A DNA stretch of 64,000 nucleotides, taken from positions 1,302,001 to 1,366,000 of the forward strand of contig OY253650.1 in assembly GCA_958009055.1 (NCBI GenBank), read 5' to 3'. The DNA comes from Choricystis sp. odSpoLacu1. Lineage: Eukaryota > Chlorophyta > Trebouxiophyceae. Both the position numbers and the translations under genes were made by a program. The notes beneath the pieces are model-generated. The model worked only from the letters and a program-made list of their open reading frames with translations, was not told where the DNA came from and did not search any database. Of this stretch, positions 22,210-33,268 are shown in pieces (position 1 is the first letter of the stretch; each line of letters starts with the position of its first letter).

Positions 22210-22865
22210 AGCACAGATGATGATTGATCGCTGCCCCAGACGTTTCTGTGGGCGGGGGGGGGGGGGCGGCTTCGCGCGCGCTCTGTTGCTCGACACACCC
22301 TTGATCCATCAAAAAGGACCCGTGGTCCCCTGCCTTCCCCCCCCCCCCCCACGAGCGCGTGGGCGCGTCGTCCCCCCCAAAAAAACTAAACACATGCTTT
22401 GATTGACTTGATTGATTGAGAGAGAGATGAGAGAGACAATATCCAACCCCCTTTGGACTCCACCCCCCCCCGCACGATCGAAAAAAAAAAAACACCACCC
22501 CCCCACCCCTCCCCTCCCCCACCCCAAGGCCGACTTTCAAAACCAGCACACCATGGGGAGACCGCTGGGGGCGGGGAGCAGCGATCTGCATTCTTCGTTT
22601 GACACAACAAAGAGGGAGAGAGTGTGCTCGCGCGCCGCGTTGGTTTGTCTTGTTTGTAAATAAACGTGTGTCGCCGCCGTGGCGGGGCAGGGTTGGGCGT
22701 GGGTGTGTGCACGGGAACGGCTTGGCCCACTCGGTCGGTCGGTCCCGCGGCGCAGCATCCCCCGGCCCCTCGCTGCCTCCCCGCGCGCTCTCGAAAGAAA
22801 AAAACAAAAACAGCTGGGAGTTTTTTGTTACAGCAGGGGGGCCGCACACCACCAAAAAAACACGC
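22210..22865. other. Convergent intergenic region, low complexity
   Basis: About 650 bases between the stops of two convergent genes. It contains poly-C/poly-G and poly-A runs, a ttgattgacttgattgattg stretch near 22400, and a tgtaaataaa at about 22656 that could serve as a 3'-end signal. No conserved coding is seen. Confidence 0.5.
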
Positions 22866-24455
22866 TCAATCACTCAGCTCAGCATTGTACTCTGCGTCCG
22901 CGGGCGGCGGCACGGGCGGCGGCTCGGGCGCGGACGCAGGCGCGGACGCAGGTGCAGCCGTCCCTGCCTCTTCAGTGCGCTGCCTCTTGGCGCCACCACC
23001 CTCGCCGCCGTCGCCAGCCACCACTTTGGCCCCGATCAGGATGTAGCCCCCCGCCCCCGACATGCTCATCTCGGGGTGTGTGCGGCGTGGCAGCACCTGC
23101 TGTGTGCGCCACCACGGCTCAGAGACGGCCACGTCGGCCAGCCCCCCTCCCCTCACCCCGACTGCAGCTTCAGCCAAGGGGGGCAGCCAGGGCGAGTGCA
23201 GGGCGAGGGGGGCGGAGGGCGCCAGCAGGGGCAGGATGGCGGCTAAGAGAGCGGTCGGGTGGGCGCCGGGTGCTGCCACGACAGCACAATCGAACCCAGG
23301 CCCCGCGGCCGCCGCCAGGGCGGCGGTCCGACGGGCCACCCTCTCAGCCGCGGGGGCGGGCTTGTGCAAGGTGGCGGCCGTGGTGGTGGGCAGAGAGGGA
23401 GGGGGAGCGGGAGCGTCTCCCGCTGCCTCTTCCTCCTCACCCCGCTCCCTCGCCTCGACCAGCTCGCCCAACGCCACCGTCACCACGGCCGCCCTCGCGG
23501 CCGGGGACAGGCGCACCGCGCGCAACGCGTCCAGGGAGGGGGCTCCGGCGCCGACGCCGGCGACGGTGACGATGGCGCCCGGGGCGCCCCCGCCCACCCG
23601 CTCTGCCACGGCGGCCGCCAGCACGCCGCGCACGCCGTCCACGACCAGGAAGCGGCCGCCGCCGCCGCCCACGTTGCCCAGGGTGAGGAGGAGGGCGACG
23701 CCGTCGGCGCGCAGGCCGCCCGCACCCGACGCGCCCGGTTTCAAAGCACTAAAATAAGAGGCGACCGCAGCCGCACTCGGCTTGACCAACCGCACGTGCA
23801 GGCCGTGCTTTTTGTCTTTGCGGGTGCGCCACTTGGCTTTGGAGAGCTCGGTCTTGGCGGCGTACGTGGCGGAGCCGGCGGCCAGCGCGTCCACCACCCC
23901 TGCCCCGCGCGCGCCGCTCGCTTTCAGGGCGGCCACGTCGGCCGCGGTCAGCGTTTGATTCACAGTGCACCTGTCCTCCAGGTTGGCGTTGTCGCCGTCC
24001 ACGTCGGCTGCTGCAGTCCACGTGTCCCACTCTTCGGCCGACGCGGACGCGCGGGGGGGCGCGCGCGCGACGCCGCCCCGGCCGTCGGCTTCGAAGCAGG
24101 CGCCAAAGGGGGCGCCGATGAGGGCGGCCATGGGCAGCTTGTCGCGCCCGATGCGGAAGAAGCTGGTGTGTGGGTGGGAGGGTGGACAGGGAGGTGAGCA
24201 AAAAAAAACGCCACCCTCGACGGCTAGCTCTCGCAATTGCCGCCCCTCTCTTTCTCTCCCGCCCCACACTCACCCATCCTTCTTGGCCCACGTCAACGCC
24301 TGCCTGTCTCCATTGATTTCCATGATGACGGCGTCGCCCACAGCCAGCGTGGGCACGGGGCGGGGGGGCAGGCGCGGGCCGTCGGCGGCGGTGGGGAGGG
24401 GGTCGGCGGGCGCGGCGGCTGGGGGGACCGTGGGCGCCGCGACGGCGGTGGTCAT
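22866..24455 (-). CDS. TRM6: tRNA m1A58 methyltransferase, non-catalytic subunit TRM6
   Basis: TRM6 partners the catalytic TRM61 to methylate A58 of tRNA. Two exons (24455-24274, 24162-22866) join in phase 2 to 492 residues. The N-terminus has the beta-rich start (VGDAVIMEINGDRQALTW, then FRIGRDKLPMAALIGAPFG). The NQTLTAADVAALKASGARG block and KTELSKAKWRTRKDKKHG are typical of the family. The C-terminus carries VSEPWWRTQQVLPRRTHPEM and GAGGYILIG, the best-conserved part of TRM6. A nuclear-type basic KRQR lies near the end. It does not show an S-adenosylmethionine site, as expected. It is divergent from GCP4 (284 bases). Confidence 0.9.
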
Positions 24456-24739
24456 GATGGTGTGAGTGTGTGGGCGTGCGAATGGGAGGAGGGGGCGCGC
24501 CTGTCTTCCCCCACAGGCGACACAGACCCAGGAGAGTGGCGCTGTTTTTCGTTGTTTTCTTTCCTGCCCCCATCACTTCGTTTTTTCCCCTTTCTTCGTG
24601 TGTGGTTGGAGGGGGACCGGGCACGCTGCCAGCGTGCCCCCAACGCTCTCACAGAGAGGAGATCGCCCCAGCTGCGCTGACGCCACTCGCATCTGCGAAC
24701 GCGGGGGCCGGGCCGTGCCCCCGACCCCTCCCCCCCAAA
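24456..24739. promoter_or_regulatory. Putative bidirectional promoter, TRM6 / GCP4
   Basis: 284 bases between divergent start codons; T-rich and C-rich blocks on the GCP4 side, no clear TATA box. Positional inference. Confidence 0.3.
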
Positions 24740-26848
24740 ATGACCGTCCCACCCCACGCCCCCCTCCTGCGCGAGCTCGTCCTGGCCCTGCTGGGCGACT
24801 TTGGGGACACGTTTGTGGTGACGCCGGCGACCGACGCCGCCGCCTGCCGCCCACCGGCCGTGGTACTGGCCCCTCGCGTCGCGGCGTGGCTGCCGCGGCC
24901 CGACGCGGTCACCCTCACCCGCCTCGCGGCCGCGGGGGCGGCAGCCGCCGCCCTGGATGATGCTGCGTGCGCGGGCACAGATCCAGCTGGGACGGCAGCA
25001 CCTGCAGCACGCGCGCTGGCGGCCGGCGTCGACGCTTTTCTGAACGACTGGCGCTCCGCCGTGCTCGCCCTCGAACAACGCATTCTGCAACCCTCCTCCC
25101 CCCCCCCCTCCCTGGCCGAAGTGGAGCTGGCGCTGGGGGAGTGGCCGGCCCTGCTGCCCGCGGTGGCGGGGGTGGTGGCGCAGTGTGTGGGTGCACGCGC
25201 GGCCGACGCGGCCGCCACTCTCTCCCGCGCGACGCGCTGCGGGTGGCCGGCACTTGAGGACGCTGCCGCGGCGCTCGCCGGCCGGGTGGCGGCCGCCCAC
25301 GTGGCCGCCCTGGAGGCGTGGTGCGTGGACGGCGTGCTGGCGGACGCCGAGTTTTTTGTGGCGCCAGGCAGCGACGCTGCCGCCACCACCGCGCGCCCAC
25401 TCCCTCTGCCCTCCCCCACGCCCGCCGCTTCTGACAATGACGAGGGCGGCTACGCGTCCGCCGCGTCCGACTGGTCCAGCGACGATGGCGAGGACGAGGG
25501 CGACGCAGACGGGCCCGCCTGGAGCGACGACGACGATGGTGGGGGTGGGGGCACGGCGCCCCGTCCGTCGACGGCCACCGCGCGCCGCCGCGCGCGCCTG
25601 TCGCGCGCGGCCGCTGCCGCCGCTGCCGCGTCCGCCGAGTGGGCAGCCGGCTTCGACATCACTTTGACCGACCTGCCGCCCCACGTGCCGCTGGCCGCGG
25701 CGCGGGACGCGCTGTTTGCGGGGCGCGCGGCGCGGGCGCTCACGCGCTGCGCGCTGCCGCGCGCGGCCGCGCTGGCCGCGGCGGCGGATGCAGCCGCCGA
25801 CAGAGCGGTGTTGCGGGGGCTGTTGGGGGCCGACCTCACTGCCCCGGTCGCGCCCCGCCCCGCCGACGTGGCGGCCGCGCTGGGCTCCGTGCGCGCGCGC
25901 GCCGACGTCCGCCTGTGGTCCGCCGCGGGTGGCGCCCCCGGCCTGCGGTCCGCAGTCACCGCCCTGGCCGACTTTGCGTTGATGCGGGATGGTGCGCTGT
26001 GGGACTCGTTCGCGAGGGACGCGTACGAGTTGATGGGTGGGAGTGGTGGTGGTGGTGGCGGCGGCGAGATCGCCCCGGCCGCGGCCGACGCGGCCCTCGC
26101 GTCTGCCCTGGCCTCCACCGCGCTGGCGGTGGGGCGGGCCCTGCCCGGCCCCCCACTCCGCCTGCGCCTGGCGTACAATGCGTCTCTGGACGGCGGCGGT
26201 GGATCGTGGGACGGCCGCGTCGGCGTCGCGGCCGCGGTCGGGTGGCCACTGGCCGCCGCGCTGCCGTCCGACCTCTTAACCGCCGCCGACGCCGCCTTCC
26301 GCACCCTGCTGCGCGTCAAGCGAGCCATGGTGGCCCTGGACCTTGCGTTTGTGTGCTTGCGCCGGGCGCCGTCGGACGTGGACGCGAGCGACGGGCGCGG
26401 CTCTCTCACGCCCGCCGTCGACGCCGCGTGGCGCGGCCTGTGGCGCGCGGCCGCCGCCGCGCGCGCCGCGCTGGCCGCGGTCGGCGCCTACCTGGCCGAC
26501 GATGTGGTGGGTCCGGCTGTGGCCGACTTGGACGCCGCCCTGAAGGCAGCGGAGACGACGGCTGCTGGCGGCGCGGCCGCGGCCGACGCGGCGGCCGCGC
26601 TCGCGGGCGGCTTTCTCGCGTGGGACCCCACCACCTCCTCCCTGCTGGCCGCCCTGGCGTCCGCCTGCCACCGGCTGGCGGCCGTGGCGGCGGCGTCCCC
26701 GCCCGACCTGGCGGCCGTGGAAGCGTTGGGCGGGGACGTGGCGCGGCGGGTGGCGTTGTTGAAGGACGCTGTCGCAGCAGTCGCGGGCGGCGGCGGCGCG
26801 GCGCGCGCGCCGCGCGCGCGCACGCTGGTGCTCCGGCTGGGCGGGTAG
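24740..26848 (+). CDS. TUBGCP4: Gamma-tubulin complex component 4 (GCP4)
   Basis: A GCP-family protein of the ring complex that nucleates microtubules. A single exon of 702 residues. The start MTVPPHAPLLRELVLALLGD matches GCP4 beginnings (MIHELLLALSG). Further agreement: GVDAFLNDWRSAVLALEQRI, the segment AALEAWCVDGVLADAEFFV, a Ser/Asp-rich acidic insert (about residues 230-270), FDITLTDLPPHVPL, the ALADFALMRDGALWDSFA block, and in the C-terminal Spc97/98 domain LTAADAAFRTLLRVKRAMVA. Length and N-terminus fit GCP4 rather than the longer GCP2/3/5/6. It converges on the beta-tubulin gene, another microtubule gene. Confidence 0.85.
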   Translation: MTVPPHAPLLRELVLALLGDFGDTFVVTPATDAAACRPPAVVLAPRVAAWLPRPDAVTLTRLAAAGAAAAALDDAACAGTDPAGTAAPAARALAAGVDAFLNDWRSAVLALEQRILQPSSPPPSLAEVELALGEWPALLPAVAGVVAQCVGARAADAAATLSRATRCGWPALEDAAAALAGRVAAAHVAALEAWCVDGVLADAEFFVAPGSDAAATTARPLPLPSPTPAASDNDEGGYASAASDWSSDDGEDEGDADGPAWSDDDDGGGGGTAPRPSTATARRRARLSRAAAAAAAASAEWAAGFDITLTDLPPHVPLAAARDALFAGRAARALTRCALPRAAALAAAADAAADRAVLRGLLGADLTAPVAPRPADVAAALGSVRARADVRLWSAAGGAPGLRSAVTALADFALMRDGALWDSFARDAYELMGGSGGGGGGGEIAPAAADAALASALASTALAVGRALPGPPLRLRLAYNASLDGGGGSWDGRVGVAAAVGWPLAAALPSDLLTAADAAFRTLLRVKRAMVALDLAFVCLRRAPSDVDASDGRGSLTPAVDAAWRGLWRAAAAARAALAAVGAYLADDVVGPAVADLDAALKAAETTAAGGAAAADAAAALAGGFLAWDPTTSSLLAALASACHRLAAVAAASPPDLAAVEALGGDVARRVALLKDAVAAVAGGGGAARAPRARTLVLRLGG

Positions 26849-27372
26849 AGAGGGGACGCGTGTAGAGAGAGAGCAGTCAAACATGGAATTTTCGATGGGG
26901 GGCGACGGGTGGTTTACACACCACACATCTTTCCGCCCCGGAGAAACACACACACACCACCCACGCTCTCTCTCTCTCTCTCACCACCCACCAGGCGTGG
27001 AAGGAAGGAAAAGGTCACGCCTCTCTCTCCCCACGCCTCACGCTCACACCACCGATTTTTTTGGGGGGATATCATGATGTTTTGTTGGGGGTAAAAGTGA
27101 TGCCAAGTGATGAAAATAAAGATACGTAGAAAAAAAGAAAAAAAGGGTCGTTTTGTTTGGCGGACGGGCGACACAGCGGAAGAAAAAAAGCTGGGAAAAT
27201 GGTGGACACACGGCTTCGGAGAAGGAAAATGGGGTCAAAGGGGGGGGGTGGGAGAGGACGGGCGGGGGGGGTGCCCCGCGCGTTTTACAAAACGAGCGGG
27301 GCACCACGCACCGAGGCGCGTTTGTTCGGCCGCGCCTCTTCACCTCGACTCTGGGGTCTCGCCTCCCTCTTT
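26849..27372. other. Convergent intergenic region, GCP4 / beta-tubulin
   Basis: About 520 bases of 3' flank: a CT-dinucleotide run near 26965-26983, poly-A and poly-G runs, and an AT-richer patch at 27100-27150 (aataaag at 27116) that may include 3'-end signals. No conserved coding. Confidence 0.5.
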
Positions 27373-29602
27373 TCACAGGTCCTCGTCGTCCGCGTAGTCG
27401 ACGTCGTCCTCGGCGGTGGCGTCTGAGTGTGATGTGTGGGAGTGGTGTGTGCGTGTGTGAGTTTTCGTTTTTTCGTGGCCGCGCTCTCTCTTCCTCCTTC
27501 CCTCCCCTCCACCCTCCACTCTCTCACCCTGGTACTGCTGGTACTCGGACACCAGGTCGTTCATGTTGGACTCCGCCTCCGTGAACTCCATCTCGTCCAT
27601 GCCCTCCCCCGTGTACCAGTGCAGGAACGCTTTGCGGCGGAACATCGCGGTAAACTGCTCCGACACGCGCTTGAACATCTCCTGGATCGCGGTCGAGTTG
27701 CCCACAAACGTGGCCGCCATCTTGAGCCCCCGGGGCGGGATGTCGCACACGGACGACTTGACGTTGTTGGGGATCCACTCGACAAAGTAGGACGAGTTTT
27801 TGTTCTGCACGTTGAGCATCTGTTCGTCCACCTCCTTGGTCGACATGCGCCCGCGGAACAGGGCGGACGCCGTCAGGTAGCGCCCGTGGCGCGGGTCCGC
27901 GGCGCACATCATGTTCTTGGCGTCCCACATCTGTTGGGTGAGCTCGGGCACGGTGAGGGAGCGGTACGACTGGGAGCCGCGCGCGGTCAGGGGCGCAAAC
28001 CCGACCATGAAGAAGTGCAGGCGGGGGAAGGGGATCAGGTTGACCGCCAGCTTGCGCAGGTCGGAGTTGAGCTGGCCCGGGAAGCGCAGGCAGCAGGTGA
28101 CGCCCGACATGACGGCGGAGATGAGGTGGTTGAGGTCGCCAAACGTGGGGTTGGCCATTTTGAGCGTGCGGAAGCAGATGTCGTACAGGGCTTCGTTGTC
28201 CAGGATCATGCACTCGTCCGCGTTCTCGACGAGCTGGTGGACGGACAGGGTGGCGTTGTAGGGTTCGACAACGGTGTCGGAGACTTTGGGGGAGGGGACG
28301 ACGGAGAACGTCATCATCATGCGGTCGGGGTACTCCTCCCGAATCTTGGAGATGAGCAGGGTGCCCATGCCGGACCCGGTGCCACCGCCCAGGGAGTGCG
28401 CGATTTGGAAGCCTGTGTGGAGGGTGGGGTGGGGGGGTGGAGAGGTGTGTAAGAGGGCCGACCAGGTGGTCAAAACGACGAAACCAACCCTTCCTTTCCA
28501 CCCTCTCTCTTCCCACTCACCCTGCAGGCAGTCACATGACTCCGCCTCCTTGCGCACAACGTCCATCACGAAGTCGATGAGTTCGGCGCCCTCGGTGTAG
28601 TGCCCTTTCGCCCAGTTGTTGCCCGCACCCGTCTGGCCAAACACAAAGTTGTCGGGGCGGAAGATTTGGCCGTAGGGGCCCGACCGGACGGAGTCCATGG
28701 TGCCGGGCTCTGTGTTGGGTGCGGGTGTGGGGGAGAGTGGTGTGTGGTGAGCGGGTGGCGGGCCGCAAAGCGCGCGCGCGCGCGTCGAAAAAAATGTCGC
28801 GCGCGGAATGGTGGGGAGACGCGGCCTCCCCGCGCCCTCCTCCCTCTCTCCCACACACTCACCAAGGTCCATGAGCACGGCGCGGGGCACGTAGCGGCCG
28901 CCGGTGGCCTCGTTGAAGTAGCTGTGTGTGGGTGGAAGGAGGGGGCAGAAGGATGAATGCTTGCCGTGGCGCTCGAAACCGCCGCCACCGCGCGCGCGGG
29001 CCAGTGGCATGCGCCTGCCACACGCGCTCTCTCCCACACGCCCACCCGCCCCACGTACACATTGACGCGCTCCAGCTGGAGGTCCGAGTCGCCGGCGTAG
29101 GAGCCTGCATGGGTTGGGAAGGAGGGGGAGGCGTGAGGAAAAAGGGGCTCTGGCTCACCACGCACGCGCGCCACCGCCCCCTGACAAGCGACGTGCAGCC
29201 TCGGTCGCCGCGCCGCCCCACCCGGGCAGCGCGGGCATACGTGTGGCGGCCGCGTGGGGGGTGGCCGGTGGCCAGAGAGGCGTCCAGCAACAGGCGCCAG
29301 GGGGGCGAGCGAGGTGCATGGGGGCGCGCGCATCGCGCTCCAGAGAGCGAAAAACCGCACTCACCGGTCTCGTCGATGCCGTGCTCGTCGCACACGACCT
29401 CCCAGAACTTGGCGCCAATCTGGTTGCCGCATTGGCCGGCCTGGAGGGGAGGGGAGGGGAGGGGAGGGCGTGTTGGCACCCGCGTTCTTTGGGCAGGCAG
29501 GTTTTTTTTTGTCGCGGCGCCTCTTGCCTCCCACCCCTCCTCCCACCGCCCCTCGGGCGGGTGCGGCGAGGCGCCTACCTGGATGGCCACGATCTCGCGC
29601 AT
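27373..29602 (-). CDS. TUBB: Beta-tubulin
   Basis: Seven exons: 29602-29579, 29440-29365, 29104-29059, 28921-28863, 28709-28521, 28412-27528, 27422-27373; 442 residues, the usual size. It starts with MREIV, the family's mRNA autoregulation motif, split from the rest by an intron after codon 8. The GTP-binding T4 loop is GGGTGSGMG, and the M-loop region and [20 protein letters not shown] are intact. The acidic tail is short ([16 protein letters not shown]) and lies partly in the last small exon. The third intron starts gtacgt; using that donor, not the gtgggg three bases on, gives the conserved [14 protein letters not shown]. It heads away from an unknown coiled-coil gene (259 bases). Confidence 0.97.
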
Positions 29603-29861
29603 GGTGGAGCGGGAAACGAGGGGCGCGCGCGGGTGGTGGTAAAGGGACGGGAAAAGTGAAGAGAGCGAAAGAACCGGAATGAAAAACGCCACTCTCTTCG
29701 AGCGCGCGCATTGAGAGAAGCCGGCAGCGGCACACACACGCTCGCACGCCCACACGCGCGTGACACACAGAGACGCTGCCAGCAGCCACTCCCGCTCTGG
29801 CAGAAGAGCCGGACGACAGAGGCACTCAGTCCCGCACCGCCAATCGCCCTCTCTCTGCGTA

Positions 29862-31776
29862 ATGCCGCTCCCCCGCACGCCCGCCGCGCTGGACGACGCG
29901 CTGGAAGCGGCGGAGCGGGCGCTGGGTATTGACACGCCGACCAGCCTGGCGCTGAAGACGCAGACGGAGGCGAGGCGGCCGCGCAGGTGAGGGAGGGAGA
30001 GAGGGAGAGGAGGGAATGGAGGAAAACGGCCGCGCGACGTAACCCCCCGCCTTCCGCCCGCCGCCCGTCCGAGAGAGAGCGCGCGTGTGTTGACCACTCC
30101 TAACCCACACACAAACCACACAGCTCCTCCTCCTCCCTCATCCGGGTGCCGCGCGACCCGCCCGCTCCCGCCGCCACAACCCCCGACACCGCGCGCCTGC
30201 GCACCGCCCTGGACGCGGCCGAGCTGGCCACCCTCGACCTGCACCAGCAGCACCTGCGCCTGGTGCACACGTCCGCCAGCGCGAGGCGTCGGTTTGACGC
30301 TGCGTTGGCGTCCCGGGACGCGGCCGCCGCGGCGGCCGACGCGGTCGCCCGCCGCGCAGAGGCGGCGGCCGACGCGGAGCGCGCGGCGGCACGGCGGGCG
30401 GGGGTGGCCGCGGTGACGGCGACTGCCAGAGCCGAGACCGCGGAGAGGGAGGCGGCGGAGTACAAGCAGCGGGCGGAGGAGGCGGAGACCGCGCTGCGTG
30501 CAGCGCTGGAACGCGCCGCGACGGCGGAAGCCCAGCGCGATGCAGCGGTCGCTGCCGCCAACGACGCGACCGCGCGCGCGGATGAGGCCGATTCTGGGCG
30601 ACAAGCAGCCGCCCAGGAAGCGGCCGCCGCTGTGGCGACAGCTGCCGACAAAACCGCGGCAGCCGACGCAGCCACCGAGTCGCGCGACGAGGCAGCCGCG
30701 GTGGCAATCGATCGCGACAGCGACGCCCGCCGCTCCCGGGAGGCAGCCAAAGCGCTGCGCTTCAGGCTGCGCGCCGCGGAAGCGGCGGCGGCGGCCGCGC
30801 GGCGCGAGTGCGAGCTGTTGCGGCGGGGCGCGACCGACGCCCGCGCGGCGGTCGACGGCGCGCTGGCCGAGGCGGCGGCCGCCCGCGCCGACGCGGACGC
30901 GGCCCGCGCTGAGCGGGAGACCCTGCGTGCTCAAGCCGCGCGCGCGGTGGCTGCGGAGGCGAGGGCAGCGGAACTGGAGAGCGCGCGCGACGCCGCGCGT
31001 GCCGCGGTCGCGGCCGCCGAGCGCGAGCGCGACGCCGCGCGCGAGGTCGCGGCCCGGGCAGAAGGCGACCTGGCGTCCGCCCGGGCGGTGCTGGTCGCTG
31101 CCGCGGGAGGCGACGGTGAGGCCGACCTGGCTGCGTCGCTGGCCGACGCGGAAGCGCGCGCCGCCCTCGCGCAGCGTGTGGCGGAGGACACAGCGGCCCG
31201 GCTGACCGCGCTGGCGTCCGCCGACGGCATGGCCGCATCTGCCGCCCGGGACGCTGTGGCCCGGGCGGCTGCTGCTGCGGATGCTGCCGCCGTGGCTGAC
31301 GCGCGCGCGCGCGCGGCGCAGAGGCCCGCCTCACGGCCTGCCATGCCTGCCTGGCCGACACCGCCGCGACCGCCCGGGCGGCTCGCACCGAAGCAGACGA
31401 CTGGCGTGCCCGCGCAGAGGCGGGGGCGGCAGGGGACGGCGGCGACGCCGACACCGTGGCCGCGCTGCGGCGCGCGCTGGGGGAGGCAGAGGCCGCGCGC
31501 CGGACCGCAGACGCGCGCGCGGACGCCGCGGCCGCCGCCCTGGACGCCGCCCCGGCCGCCGCCGCTGCTGACGCGGTGGTGGCGGAGCGTGACGCGGCGT
31601 GCGCACGGGTGGCCGCCCTGGAGGCGGCGCTGGCGCAGCGGGATGAAGAGGTAGCACGCGCGCGTGCGGCCGCTGTCGCCGCGGCCGCGGAGCGCGATGA
31701 AGCGAGGCGCGTGGCGGCGCCACCCGCGCCGCCACTGGCGCCGAGAGGGCTGGCCAAGCCTGCCACTAGATGGTGA
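29862..31776 (+). CDS. Long Ala/Glu/Arg-rich coiled-coil protein, unknown function
   Basis: Exon 1 (29862-29986) joins exon 2 (30124-31776) in phase 2. After a short N-terminal region ([20 protein letters not shown]), nearly the whole protein is a predicted coiled coil of Ala, Arg, Glu and Asp in heptad-like order with very few prolines (for example [20 protein letters not shown]). At a CG run (31300-31315) the frame changes; removing one CG continues the coiled coil ([20 protein letters not shown]) to a stop at 31776, 591 residues in all. It resembles structural or centrosomal/flagellar coiled-coil proteins in composition only; no family is recognised. Its position divergent from beta-tubulin is suggestive but not evidence of a shared role. 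Confidence 0.6.
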
Positions 31777-31864
31777 GAGAGTTGGAGTGTGGGTTTTTAA
31801 GGCGCGTCTGAAAACACAAAACAAAAACAGGTTGCATGAACAACAACAAAACAAACTCGCCCTC

Positions 31865-32953
31865 TCACCTCCCCGGCGGCCACGCCACCGGCTCCTTATC
31901 ATTCAGCGGCCACCTGGGCGGCGGCTCTCGCAACGGCGCCCGCCCACCGCCACCCCGCCGCGGCGGGGCGGGCGTGCCCGCCGCGGCCGCTGCAGCAGCG
32001 TCCCCGAGCGCCCGCGTCCGCAGCGCTGCCCTCACCAACGCTGTGCGCCTCAGATCGTACCCCCGCTCCGACGGCGACGCATCCGATGGCGACGGCGGCG
32101 GCCTGCCGTCCAGGTCCATGGCGGCCAGCAGGGCGGCAGCGGGGCTCGCGCCGCCGCCCAGGCCGCCGCGTGGGGGGACTGGGCGCCGGGGGCGGGGGCG
32201 GCGGTCGCCCGACCGCCGCCCCGTGCCGCCGCCCCCACCCCTCAAGTCGGACGGGGGGGGGGCGGGCGACTCGCCAAACGGGTCGAAACAGGCGGCGCGC
32301 GAGGGGGACGCGAAGCGGGGGTCGCCCGGGCGCGGGGGGGAGGGGTCGGGCGGGGGGGGCGCCCCCGGGGTGGAGGCCACGCGCAGGCGGGCTATGTCGT
32401 CGGCGATGAGCTGGAGGTGTGTGTGTGTGTGGGGGGGGGGGCAAAGAGGGGGTGGGTCGAAAATACACAAAAGAAGCCGACCCAACCCCCTCACAGAGCT
32501 CTCCCTCTCTCTCTGTTCTCCCCCACCAAGCACACCATCTCCTCTCACCTCGCTCAAAAACCGTTTGGAACTGCGTTCATCATCATCCACCGACGCAGCG
32601 GGCGACGCCGCTGGTGTCACCGCGCCCCGGCCGCGCTTGCCGCCCGGCGTCGGCCGCACGCGGGGCGGTGATGCTGTGGGTGCGCGGGTGTGTGTGAGGG
32701 TGAGAGAGGGAAAGGAGTGGGCGTGTGCGCCGCGGGCCCCCAATAGCACACGCAATCCGCCATTCAAGTCTCGCGCCCGCCCCCCTCCCGCGCGTAACCG
32801 CCTCGCCAGCGTCGCTGTGTCGCCCGCTGGGGACGCCTGTGGGTCCCTGTTCACTCGCTCACGCACCCATTCGGCCTGCGCGCAGGGGAGGGGAGGCGCG
32901 CGCGTCGAAAGAGAGGAGAACACGACGAGAGAGTGTTTTTTTTTTTTTTTCAT
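31865..32953 (-). CDS. Unknown protein, Pro/Ser-rich with basic and DPF segments
   Basis: A three-exon model (32953-32752, 32673-32549, 32410-31865) giving about 290 residues. The first exon reads AEWVRERVNRDPQASPAGDT and ATLARRLRAGGGRARDLNGG. The second joins as SPPRVRPTPGGKRGRG and ASVDDDERSSKRFLSE, continuing into LIADDIARLRVASTPG. The C-terminal part is Pro/Gly-rich with an ACFDPFGESP motif. The ATG at 32953 opens onto five Lys codons made from a 15-base A run, so the true start may lie further upstream or the exon may begin by splicing at the cgcgcag before GCCGAATGG. The first donor (gtgtgc) is weak. I do not recognise a family. Confidence 0.45.
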   Translation of the reverse strand: MKKKKKHSLVVFSSLSTRAPPLPCAQAEWVRERVNRDPQASPAGDTATLARRLRAGGGRARDLNGGLRVLLGARGAHAHSFPSLTLTHTRAPTASPPRVRPTPGGKRGRGAVTPAASPAASVDDDERSSKRFLSEVRGDGVLGGGEQRERESSVRGLGRLLLCIFDPPPLCPPPHTHTHLQLIADDIARLRVASTPGAPPPPDPSPPRPGDPRFASPSRAACFDPFGESPAPPPSDLRGGGGGTGRRSGDRRPRPRRPVPPRGGLGGGASPAAALLAAMDLDGRPPPSPSDASPSERGYDLRRTALVRAALRTRALGDAAAAAAAGTPAPPRRGGGGRAPLREPPPRWPLNDKEPVAWPPGR

Positions 32954-33268
32954 TTTGTTTTTCGCCAAGGCAAGGTTTGACGTGATCACACACACGCGAG
33001 GAAAATTGAGCGGGGTCCAACTTCGGGTTTCAAAAACGTTGTTTCGGGGAAGGGGGTCGTGTGTTTTGGGGGGGCGGTGCAACGTTGTCAGGGGGGCAAG
33101 TGCAGAGTGTTGCTTTCTTCCTCTCTCGGGGGGGGGGTGTTGTTGTGTCTCCCTCCAAAAAGAAAAAGGGGCCGCCCGGCCTCCCAACACGCACACACAC
33201 ACAAGCTGGTGCAGCTTACGTCGGGTGGGGGCGTGTCAAAAAACCTGGGGGCACCTTTTTTTTGTGGC
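32954..33268. other. Region between an unknown gene and APS kinase
   Basis: About 315 bases with G-rich runs, an acacacaca stretch and T runs on the + strand. It must hold the promoter of the unknown minus-strand gene and the 3' end of the APS kinase gene. No coding supported. Confidence 0.35.

Noticed and set aside
22400..22440. ttgattgacttgattgattg and agagagag stretches as a CRISPR-like or attachment repeat
   Set aside because: Simple short-period repeats in a eukaryotic 3' flank without spacers.
31766..31807. A possible fourth exon extending the unknown minus-strand gene and overlapping the coiled-coil gene
   Set aside because: On re-reading the frame, the exon would run on as antisense of the coiled coil with no stop near; the stop at 31865 is kept.
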